From: Fomitopsis serialis
Taxonomy: Eukaryota > Basidiomycota > Agaricomycetes > Polyporales > Fomitopsidaceae
NCBI RefSeq assembly: GCF_022376445.1
Contig: NW_025954961.1
Coordinates: forward strand, 620,001-684,000
DNA: 64,000 nt
Reading direction: 5' to 3'
The position numbers and the translations under genes are program-made. Below the pieces are notes generated by a model. The model was not told the origin of the DNA. It ran no database searches and saw only the letters and a program-made list of their open reading frames with translations. Positions within the stretch are counted from its first letter, which is position 1, and every line of letters begins with the position of its first letter. Below are positions 1 to 8,524 of this stretch, one piece after another.

Positions 1-1670
1 ACACGTCGCCATTCGTCGCCAGCGATCCTGCCGCCGTGCATTCGTGGTCACGCCGAGAGTCGCCGCCTTATCGCCATCGTCACCCGGGCTCACTGCATCG
101 TCATGCTCGAGCTGACAGGGGCAGTACCTCCACTCGGACTAGCACGTCGACTGTGAGCTTCTGCCCGCCGGATGCTGGGGAGGGACTACCACGACGCTGC
201 GTCGGCTCGCGCCCCGTGTACAGTAAACCCTGTGTAACTCCTGAAAAGTGCCCCTTTCTGCGCCCTTCTGTCGGGCACTCTCACGCCTTCTCCCTTTCGC
301 CTACTTTAGATCCCACTTTCTACTCTGGTCCCGCACCGCATCCGTACTTCCTTATCACATCCGCGGGTCACTTTGTCGTCTTTTGGTTTCCCGTGCGCGA
401 TGTTCCGTCCACGTTCCTTCATGTGCATACTCTCCTACTCCTCCCGCTCTGCTATCCGCCCTGCTCTCCGCTCGCACCGTATGTTCTGCTAATCACCTGG
501 TCCCTGTTACACATCATCGCTCCTTTCGCTTCGCTGTCTTTCTGGTCACAAGGGCATCCATATCGGTATTTATGGACTGAACTCTCTTTGGTTGTTACTT
601 TCGTAGGTTAGACTCGGCGGGTGCTGTAGTACTGTGCGTTGTGACAGTACGCAGTCGTCCTCCTAATCGTCGTCATGTGTAGCATACGTTGTACCAAGTA
701 TGGTCGCAATGTACTTACTCTGATACATTACCCTCGCATAGTGAATGAATGATAGACGTTTCTACGCGTATTGTACTCCGTGCGCGCGGTGGGAAGACCT
801 TGGCCCTGTGCGTTGTACTATACTGCACCCTGACGTACTGCTTCTCCGCCGCGCCGTGGAGAACACTCTCATGTTGTCAAGAGCCCGCGATCCTCCCCAC
901 CTCTTCTGACATTCGCACCTTCATACTGGGAACCTCCGTCCAACAGCTGCGCACGACCACTCTGCGACCACCCGTCGAAGCTTCAGAATCACAACACGAT
1001 TGGAAGCCGCCGTCCATTTTCCGACAGGACGGCGGCAACGCATTCCCCAATCTGACTGGGCGCCCGATCCATTGCGCCAGTCCCCGGGTACTCACCGCCA
1101 GAACGGCCAGTAGCGTCCTCCCTGTGCTGCGACATAAGTTACGTGCTGCCGGCCATCCACGCTCTAGTCCCCGGCCCGCCTAGGTTCGCCGCCAGGCTAC
1201 GGGGGCGTGCGGGCTCTGGGTATGGCAGGCCCGGTCACGGCGCCGGTTCATTGGCTGCGAATGCGCGTGGGCCCCTGTGGATGCCACTGTAACTGGAGAG
1301 CTGGTGGAGCGTTGCGGCTGAGCTTGAAGCTGATTCGGGGCCTGGGCGTCGGGAGCCTGACCCTATAGATTGAAAGCGGCACCGTGCCGCCGATCGAGTG
1401 ACTCAGAGCAGTGCTACTGTACCAATGGGCTTCGCACTATGGTACTACCATAGTGCGAAGCCCTAGTGGGCGCCCCTGGAACGCTAATCGCGAGCCTGGC
1501 CAACCTGAAGGCGCCGCCTTCCTTGATCCTGATTGTGTGCTCGAACCCTGACGCGGACGGGCAGTCGTGGCTGATCTTGGACAAGGGCGTTTGGGACCTC
1601 GGCGCGCCGCGTCGCGGGTTCTTAGCTCCCATGTCGGCCGCGCACCAGTCATAGGCGGTGTAGCGCAGTC
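1..1670. other. Flank upstream of the LINE; no gene supported
   Basis: GC-rich sequence with several short open frames on both strands but no family I recognise and no convincing splice structure. It holds a perfect 37-nt palindrome (separate entry). On the minus strand, a frame at about 1,414-1,660 reads on from the LINE insertion point, so the LINE may have landed in or near an older coding or repeat sequence. The sequence is also C/T-rich near 250-600. Confidence 0.4.
1427..1463. repeat. Perfect 18-bp palindrome with 1-nt centre
   Basis: The left arm GGGCTTCGCACTATGGTA (1,427-1,444) and the right arm TACCATAGTGCGAAGCCC (1,446-1,463) are exact reverse complements around a single C. The similarity continues weakly outside the arms. 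It lies about 210 bp upstream of the LINE target-site duplication. It could be two transposon ends lying head to head, or a cruciform/hairpin; the sequence alone does not decide. Confidence 0.85.
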
Positions 1671-1685
1671 AGACCCTGTGTGTAC
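1671..1685 (+). repeat. LINE target-site duplication, 5' copy
   Basis: AGACCCTGTGTGTAC here recurs directly after the poly(A) tail at 13,904-13,918. The first A of the 3' copy cannot be told from the tail, so the certain match is 14 bp. The position exactly at the poly(A) boundary makes a chance match very unlikely and defines the element ends. Confidence 0.85.
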
Positions 1686-3781
1686 CCCCGGGAGGGCAAC
1701 GTCGTAGGACGTGTCCTGCGCAGACCTTCTCGTGGTCCGGGGGGTAAGTAGTCCGTAAGGACGAAACTAACTTGCGCATGGCCTCGGACAAGCAGTACGC
1801 CCCGAGACCAGGGATGATCATCCCGGATGGCTCACTGCCATCCACCCTCATATCGAGCTCGCTCCGCGAGTTCGACAAATACATAATACGCCTCAAGGCC
1901 ACGAGGGTTAACACACGCTCTCAACCAAGAGCAACATACCTAGAACGCGTCCTGCTCGCTGGCTGGAGTGCCCTGCTCGCCTGTCCTTCACGAAAGGCGC
2001 CTAAAGGCGCCCACACGGGCGCTTTTCCCGGCGCTATGAGAATGATGGGAAGTAGGACTGGCGCTCCCTTTAGAGTTTCAGCCACACCTGTAACTATATA
2101 CTCATCGGGAAGCCCCGAAAAGTGGACCACACTCACAGCGCCCCGCGACTGCAACGTGTACAAGTCACCAAGCCTATGCATACACATATTGCACCTATAT
2201 CTCCTCAAAAACTACATAATTGAAAGAGCATGACAATGTCCCCTTCTCTACCTTGACGTGAGAGACACTGTCAACGTAATAGAAGTCAACTCTCATCAAC
2301 TCCCAGCGCTCCCCATGACGTACCAGACGCCTTCAGCGTAACGCCCCGTAACGCCCAGCCTGGTGAAAGAAATAAAGAAACCCCCAAGCAACCACAGAGC
2401 TCCAGAACTCACCATGCCACGACGTCCAAAAGAAAAGAACATGCCCCCACCCCAGCGACAGCTCAGACGCCTTCTGCCAAAAGGCACACCGATCAGCCGC
2501 CTTCCGCCCTCCTTCCCTCTACCACGCCTCACTCTCCCCTCGAGCGACGACCCGGTCATTCTGGTCCAAGTCCTAGATCAACCAACTCAGGGAGAGGGGA
2601 AGGGAATGGTTTGGACGGTGGCGGTCCGTCCAGAGAGGCAACTAGCAAAAAATGACAAAATAACTCTGAAATCCTCAAATCACGAGACCGGAATCGGCCG
2701 TCTCTCCTCCCTAAACGGCCTACACCGCCACTGGGCGTCTTTCTCTATCATGGGAGCGACCGGGCCGTGCAGCCTACGCGTCCCGATTCCATGGGCAAGT
2801 CTCGACCCCTTAGCGTGCCACATACACATGTCACGCTACTTCGCTCTCTCGGAAGAGCCCGAGCCCCACCCCGCTTTCATCGGCAATCCCATGATCCATA
2901 ACGACAAGGAGAACCCGTACGAATTTGAATCGTGGGAGGACCCTGCCAATTTAGACGCGCGCGTTGCACGGATTCGTAACCAATAACGGCGGGAAGGTGG
3001 ATATAGGCAGGGGATCAAATGGAGAGCTCTAGAGGTCGCACGCGGCCGCGTTCCAGATGTCCCAATGAATACTTTTACGCCCTGCGCCCAGAGACAGCCC
3101 GAGAAAGCATGCCATAAAGTGTCAGACCGCACGGGAAGTCATAGTCCCTTAAAGATGATGGGCTGATGACGCCGATTTAAGCCGGCACCGCATGAGGGCA
3201 TCACACGGCATGGCACGCATCCGATTGGCTCTTTTCCCTGCACTGCACGGGACTAGTTTCTGACAGCGTGGATACACGAGCGTAAACAACCATGGCAAGC
3301 GCCGGGGAATAAACGGAGCGCGCATCCTCCAGGGCGAACGAGTAGGAAGTGAATATACAGAGAATATAACGGACACCAGACGACGAAGAGCTCCTCTGAA
3401 CATCCAGTACCGAGTCAAAAGCAGCCAAAATGCTATGAGTACACTCCCGTAGGATGGCACGAGTGAATAGCCAGCTTCCTAAATCACAATAAAGACAGTA
3501 CGCACTCGTCTTCTGCCCTAAGAATCCGACCCAAGTTGTATACGAAGTGCCTCAAACTGGGAAGCCGCGGTAAACGCCTGCTGAATTTAACCATTAAATT
3601 ACCCCCATCCTACGGCTCCTAAGACGGCTGCGGTGGACCTGTGGACGGTAGTCGCCCCAACCCATAAACGCCAAAGCTCTGGATAAAAACGCTGAACTAT
3701 CCTCACCGTCACCATCCCACTCGAGAAACTCACCGCCTAGTATCTCACAAGCTCCTGCTACTCATCTCTGCTTCGATAGCA
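1686..3781 (+). other. Long 5' region of the LINE
   Basis: About 2.1 kb between the 5' target-site duplication and the ORF1 start. It contains one frame with a good ATG context (2,414-2,986, separate entry). A GC-rich stem-prone stretch lies at about 1,990-2,030 (CGCCTAAAGGCGCC and neighbours). No second poly(A) tract, long terminal repeat or inverted terminal repeat was seen, so I cannot show that this part is a separate insertion. It may be an unusually long 5' UTR with an internal promoter. Confidence 0.5.
2414..2986 (+). CDS. Unrecognised 190-aa ORF in the LINE 5' region
   Basis: The open frame starts at an ATG in CACC context (residues MPRRPKEK) and ends TAA at 2,984-2,986. The N-terminal third is basic and Pro-rich (PPPQRQLRRLLP). 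The C-terminal part is acidic (NPYEFESWEDPANLDARV). I recognise no domain and see no Cys/His motif. It lies inside the LINE upstream of ORF1, so it could be an accessory ORF of the element, a captured fragment, or a chance frame. Its length and start context favour a real frame only weakly. Confidence 0.3.
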   Translation: MPRRPKEKNMPPPQRQLRRLLPKGTPISRLPPSFPLPRLTLPSSDDPVILVQVLDQPTQGEGKGMVWTVAVRPERQLAKNDKITLKSSNHETGIGRLSSLNGLHRHWASFSIMGATGPCSLRVPIPWASLDPLACHIHMSRYFALSEEPEPHPAFIGNPMIHNDKENPYEFESWEDPANLDARVARIRNQ

Positions 3782-3968
3782 ATGTCCGAACCTATGCCCA
3801 TCCCTGGTCGATCGCCGACTCACGCGATTGCGAACGATGAACACGGCCTCTCGTCGCCATCTCTCGCAGCCTCGTCGCTGACCAAGGACAAAAACGGCTC
3901 GACACCGCTGGCCACCAACCCGTGGACGTCGTCCCGTGCCATCTCCCCTGACAAGATAACTGGAATCA

Positions 3969-4025
3969 GTATGTTGTCGCTCTCTGACCGTAACACAACT
4001 TAATGCTAGACCTGCGACACCCCAG
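3969..4025 (+). other. Intron-like segment in LINE ORF1 (57 nt)
   Basis: It begins GTATGT, has a TTAATGCT branch-like sequence and ends CACCCCAG. It matches host introns in length and signals. It contains the only stop codon (TAA at 4,001-4,003) that separates the 3,782 ATG from the ORF1 frame at 4,028 onward. Because it is 57 nt, the frame is the same on both sides. Retention in a retrotransposed copy is odd, since a spliced transcript would lose it. Confidence 0.5.
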
Positions 4026-5832
4026 GTTACGCGGAGATGCTCAAAAACGGGACTGCTGTTCGCCGTGAACCGCCTACCTCACCACCGTCTGTATCCCTGC
4101 CCTCCTCGCGCGAGCCTTCCCCCGGCGCGTCGACATACCTCGTCCATGACACCACCGGGAACCCGCCCGCCGACGACTTCGCGATCAGTGCGAACGTTAC
4201 GCTCGTTGAAGACGCCCCTCCGCTGAGTGAGTCTCCTCCTCCGAGCCCCAAGTCCATCGCCCGTCGCCGCCGCGCCAAGGGGAAGGGTCGTGCGCGTACG
4301 CGTCCTCGTCGTCGCTCGCCGTCGCCGGACGTTCTGCCCGACCTGCTTCCGGTCGAAGACTGGGACGCGGAGGACGATGACGTCGATGACGAGCCTGTCC
4401 CCCTCCGCGCGTTGTTAGCGATACCCGCAAACGTAGACGTGCCGCGGCTAACCTGAGTGAAGACGAGGTAGAACCCCTCGTCGTCCGCTACCAGAACGCG
4501 CCACGCTCCCGGGCTTTCGTCACCGACGAAGAGCTAGAGGACATAATCATGAGCGACGACCGTGTTGACGACCGAAGGAGCGACAACGAGAGGACGACGT
4601 CGGTGCCCCAGGCAAGCGACCTTGCCACTCCTGCGTATTCACACACTCACCCTCCTCGTACTCCCTACCCGTCACCGGCAATGACTTCCCAGCGTGACCT
4701 CCCGGCCATGGCGGGCGTGTTCGACGCGCACCTCCGCGCCGGCGGGAGTGTTGCCGCGTCTCGCGGGTCGTCCGTGCCGCCGTGGGCATCGAGTCCGATA
4801 CCTATCCCTCGCTCGCGCTCACCGCCGCCGCCTTACGGTCAGCAACCTTTCCATCCCGCGGCACCGCCCGCCTCTGCTCCTATCCATCACGGCCCGCCTG
4901 TGGTAGGTCATCCCCAGGCTGCTCCTCCTCTTGCACCTGCTGTGATGGGCAATCGTCCTCCACGTCGTTTCCCCCCGATGACGATGTTGACGAGGCCGCC
5001 GTACGGCGGATGGCGACGCGTGGAAGGGAACGACTCTTACTGGCGTGTTCGGGGAATGAACGCGGATCAGATCGAGGCGTGGATGGAGGATGAGAGCCCC
5101 GCGGCTCTCGTGCAGATCCCCGAGCTCGGCGCAACGGACCCTGGGGTGTGGGATCGTCTGATCGCGATCAGGACTGCCTTGCAACGATACTGTGGGGTCG
5201 AGAACGCATCTGTGACCGCTCCGCTCCCCGGGCCCGGCCCGAACCGTCCTAACTCCGAACCTTTTTTCTACATCATCCGCGATATCACACAGGCGCAGGC
5301 TGACGAACTCGTAGCGCGCCGCTGGGTCTCCGCCCCCGAGATCACGATGGGATTCGAGCCGTGGCGTTTCGACGCCCCCTTCTTTTTGGGCGCGTGGCGG
5401 CACATCGAACGTTTCCCTGACACAACGGAGGAGGGTATGGCCCGTGTTGTTCGGGATGCTCTCAGAGTAGAAGATGTCGCCGACGCAATCCGCGGCCTCA
5501 TCGCCCAGGACATCCATGTAGGCGGCCTCTGGTCCGGTTTTGACGTCGACGACGTGTTTGACATCCTCCTAGACTCTGTTCACGTTCGCCACCTCCCATG
5601 GCGACGCAACCCGCGCACGGCAGAACCACTCGCTTTAATCTATTGCCAGTCTCCCACCGCCGACGCCAATGCCTGGGTCCATTTCCGTAACATTGTACAA
5701 CATCTACGCTTCGGCAGTGCGCGCGCTGGTGCCCCGGAGTTTACCACGAGCCGTTTATGGTGCACTATATGTCATTCAACTGACCACCCAACCGGACTCT
5801 GCTACCTTGGTGATATTCCTGACTGGCATGGA

Positions 5833-5838
5833 CCTCGT
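5833..5838 (+). repeat. Target-site duplication CCTCGT, left copy
   Basis: It reads in frame as Pro-Arg in ORF1. The partner is at 8,034-8,039. One base (C at 5,839; T at 8,033) lies between the duplication and the CATCAG ends, so the true duplication may be 8 bp with two diverged positions. Confidence 0.7.
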
Positions 5839-5864
5839 CCATCAGCAAAACTGCGAGTTTGTCT

Positions 5865-6015
5865 GAAGCAGTCTGAGAGTACTGACTCAGACTCTTCAGA
5901 CCCGTCAGACTTCACGTCTGACAACGGGAGATTAGTTCTGACATCAGAAGCAATCTCTGATGTCAGACGGCCTTCAGACCGTTGCTCAGACCATTTCAGA
6001 TGGTCGTCAGACTGC
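5865..6015. repeat. Left subterminal TCAGAC/GTCTGA repeat cluster
   Basis: A dense run of TCAGAC, GTCTGA and CTCAGAC hexamers. It includes the inverted pair TCTGACATCAGA / TCTGATGTCAGA (about 5,938-5,969) and TCAGACCCGTCAGAC near 5,896. The reverse complement GTCTGACGGGTCTGA appears at the other end (about 7,840). Subterminal short repeats of this kind often serve as transposase binding sites. Confidence 0.7.
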
Positions 6016-6459
6016 TACTTAGAGCGTAACAGAACGTAGTACTAATAGTACATACAATACATTGTAAACTACCAGCTAGTACTCATCGTGATCTTACCTG
6101 TCTGCCCACCCACATACACACCCTCCCTTCACCACTGTGCTTGCCGTTTCCGACAACTCCCCACTTGCTGGGCGTCGGGCTATCGTGTCGAGGTTCGGCG
6201 AACTGATGTCCACGGGCCGCGGATCCGTGGGCAATCGTGTAGGTACTCGCGGTTGGCGTGCGTTGCGCGCGCCCTGCCCGTCGCGGTCACTCATGATTGT
6301 TCCGTGCCCACCTTCCATTCGTCAGTCGTGCTTGCCCGCCCGCTCGCTCACCCGCCCGCCCGCTCGCCCGCCCGCCCACTCTCCCGCCGTCTGCTCGCTC
6401 GCCCACACGCTCGCCGGCCGCATGGTAGAGGGTGGCGCGGCGATGTAGCAGGGCTGTGG

Positions 6460-7190
6460 CAGGGCGAGAAGGCGGTGGCGTGGCGCGGAGGGCCCAAGCT
6501 CGCGACTAGACGTTCTGTTATTGTGCAGGGTCGCCTGGCGTGTGCGGTAGGTCCTCGGCGTGCATCGCACGCGCCCGGGAGATTGTAGGACGGCAGGGGA
6601 GGAGTGGGAAGGCGGCAGCCATGAATAGACAACCCCGCTCTTCCGCGGGGTCGTCATGGGTACGTGCTACGTGCTCGGCATGCGCTTCACGCGTCCGAGA
6701 GCTGCAGAGCGCGGGGCGGCGAGGTAGGAGGGCTGAGGCATGGCGAGAAGGCAGTGACGTGGCGGGGAGGGCCCGAATCTACGACCAGATGTCCCGTTGT
6801 CGCGCCAGGATGCCTGGGACGCTGGGACAGTGGGGGCAGATTGGGAAGGCGGTGGCAAACGGATAGAATCGGACGGCCCCGCTCTTCTGCGGGTCGCCCG
6901 TCATTTGTGCCAAGACCGCGACACGCTTGTGATGCGTGCGAGACGCGTGACGTGCTAGGGAGGGCGGTAGTAAGCAGGGAGAGAGATGCGGTGGTGGGGA
7001 GGGCGGTACGATGCGAATGGACGCCCCCGCTGTGATGCGGGGTCGTCTTGTGTTCGGCATGTGTTTGGTGCGTCTGCAAGGCATAGAGGGCGGGGTGGCG
7101 CGATGGTGGAAGGCGGTGACGTGGCGGCGGGCATAGAGCACGAGGTGACGAACCCGCTCTTGCGCGGGGTCGTCACGTCCTCGGAACACT
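6460..7190. repeat. Degenerate direct repeats with a GC hairpin, inside the nested element
   Basis: A hairpin motif of the form CCCCGC-TCTTNN-GCGGGG followed by TCGTC or TCGCC recurs at about 6,633, 6,876, 7,023 and 7,150. Longer units also repeat: GAGAAGGCGGTGGCGTGGCG at about 6,467 returns as a close copy at about 6,747, followed by similar GACTAGACGT/GACCAGATGT sequence. A pyrimidine-rich CCCGCCCGCTCG tract precedes this at 6,335-6,385. No coding frame is supported here. Confidence 0.65.
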
Positions 7191-7834
7191 TCTGATGCGT
7201 ATGAGCCGGCAGCGGGCGACAGGTAACAGTACATGAATGACAGGGCAACACGGGAGAGTGAGTGGAAAGGAAACTTACTTATTCTGTCTCAGCTTTGCTT
7301 CCTCCGAGCGCTGTCCACCCGACGCGCGACACTGTTGGGCATAAAATCTGGATCGCGGGGTTCGCGCTGGCCGGGCCACGTCACAATGACGCGGCCTCTC
7401 CCCGCGATGTTCTGCTCATCTGCATGCATTAGGCCGATGCACTGCGATTCCGCGGGCTGCCCGAGGGTTGTAGATGTTAAAGAGTGGAGAGGCAGTGAGA
7501 AGGGAGGCGAGCGAGGCATGGTGGAGGTGGGAGGCGCGGCCCTCGCGATGGTGTCCGCTCGCTGTGCATCGTAGCCGCACATCGTGGCTACGGGCAAGCC
7601 GGCGCTTGTGCACCCTTCCGGACGCCTCGCGCGTCGCGACAGGCTTCTGCAGCCGCTGCGTGTCAGCGACGAACAGCGCAGCGCACCAAGTCGAGAGGTG
7701 GGGAACTTGAAAGGCGAGTAACACGACAGAGAGGCGAGGGAACCATGACGTGGCGAGGTGCCAGCGTGGCGCAGTTTAGGGCAGGCGCCTAGTGGACTTG
7801 GGGAGATTCGCTGCGGGTGGCTTGAGGTCGCGCC

Positions 7835-8000
7835 CGGAGGGTCTGACGGGTCTGACGGGTCTGAGTGGACTGCGTCGCCCTGAGAGAACGAGCACGGAAT
7901 GAGCAGACGGAGAGCGACGAACGGCGCGGCCATAGACGCCCGATTGCTTCAGATGCGATAGAGCTCTCAGGCACCGGATCAGACGCCTCAGATCCCTCAG
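7835..8000. repeat. Right subterminal GTCTGA/CTCAGA repeat cluster
   Basis: It contains GTCTGACGGGTCTGACGGG (about 7,840-7,860) and several CTCAGA/CTCAGG words up to about 8,010. This mirrors the left subterminal cluster in inverted orientation, as expected for the two ends of one inverted-repeat transposon. Confidence 0.65.
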
Positions 8001-8033
8001 GCGCCCTCAGAACCCGCGCACATTTGCTGATGT

Positions 8034-8039
8034 CCTCGT
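8034..8039 (+). repeat. Target-site duplication CCTCGT, right copy
   Basis: It is the partner of 5,833-5,838. The following codons GTT CGT AAC resume the ORF1 frame into the RGG-rich tail. Confidence 0.7.
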
Positions 8040-8524
8040 GTTCGTAACGGTGTTGTACAGATTGCTGGAGTACATCCGCCCGCGGCCGCTCGCGGGAATG
8101 CTCGCGGTGGCCGTGGAACAGCTCGTGGACGCGGCCGCGGTGGTCGTGGACGCGGAAACGGACAGTAAACCTCCCGTATTTTGTGTAATGTTGTATCCTC
8201 GCGCCCCTACACCATCTACTCCTAGCGTCGGCTGTATGTAACATCACCCCTTCCTGCCTCACTATACCTAGTGTTGCAAAAAATGTCCGAATGCATCTAC
8301 TTTGTTATCATCTTTCTCTCATGAGATCAGCTCCATCACCGGTGTGCCCAAATATACTGACCGGTTTCCGGGACAGGAAAGCCACTGGAGGAGTCCTTCT
8401 CACCATCAAACGGGCACTTGTAGACTTGCCCGGCCGAGAGGCTTAAGTTGACGCAAGTTTTACCTGCTCAACATGTCACCTGAAGCACCCAGGAGCGGTG
8501 CTCCGCCCTCGTGGATCGTTGTAG

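Larger units (their letters stand above)
5839..8033. mobile_element. Nested non-autonomous DNA transposon, about 2.2 kb
   Basis: The left end is CATCAGCAAAACTGCGAG at 5,840; the right end, read as reverse complement from 8,032, is CATCAGCAAATGTGCGCG. Ten terminal bases are identical, with patchy similarity to about 30 bp. CCTCGT flanks both ends (5,833-5,838 and 8,034-8,039); extended to 8 bp the outer bases differ. It sits in LINE ORF1 just after the zinc knuckle, and removing it plus one CCTCGT restores the frame (Pro-Arg followed by Val-Arg-Asn). Near both ends lie repeats of TCAGAC/GTCTGA. No transposase was found, so it is non-autonomous. An 8-bp duplication would suit hAT or KDZ/Zisupton-like elements, but the family is unassigned. 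Confidence 0.8.
3782..8168 (+). pseudogene. LINE ORF1 (Gag-like RNA-binding protein), interrupted
   Basis: ORF1 proteins bind the element RNA and form the RNP that is reverse transcribed. The coding pieces are 3,782-3,968, then 4,026 to about 4,403, then a shifted frame through 4,549 to 5,838, then 8,040-8,168. Features in order: a low-complexity Ser/Pro-rich N-terminus; an Arg-rich basic block then an acidic block (about 4,255-4,395); a central domain of about 300 residues of unknown fold; a zinc knuckle C-x2-C-x4-H-x4-C at 5,761-5,802; and an RGG/GRG tail ending GRGNGQ-stop at 8,166-8,168. Three defects are visible: an in-frame stop in an intron-like 57-nt segment, a -1 shift in a C5 run (4,399-4,403), and the nested transposon. 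Joining across 5,839-8,039 keeps the frame exactly. Confidence 0.8.

Noticed and set aside
36..611. Long plus-strand open frame at the window start
   Set aside because: C/T-rich low-complexity translation, an overlapping second frame and no domain or splice signals.
749..1183. 144-codon plus-strand frame
   Set aside because: No family resemblance; an opposing minus frame of similar quality; GC-driven openness is likely.
7835..7870. SDPSDPSDP-type protein tract on the minus strand
   Set aside because: It is the translation of the subterminal GTCTGA repeats, not a gene.
6088..7933. Many open frames on both strands in the nested element
   Set aside because: They reflect GC-rich degenerate repeats; no transposase motif (DDE or zinc finger) in any frame.
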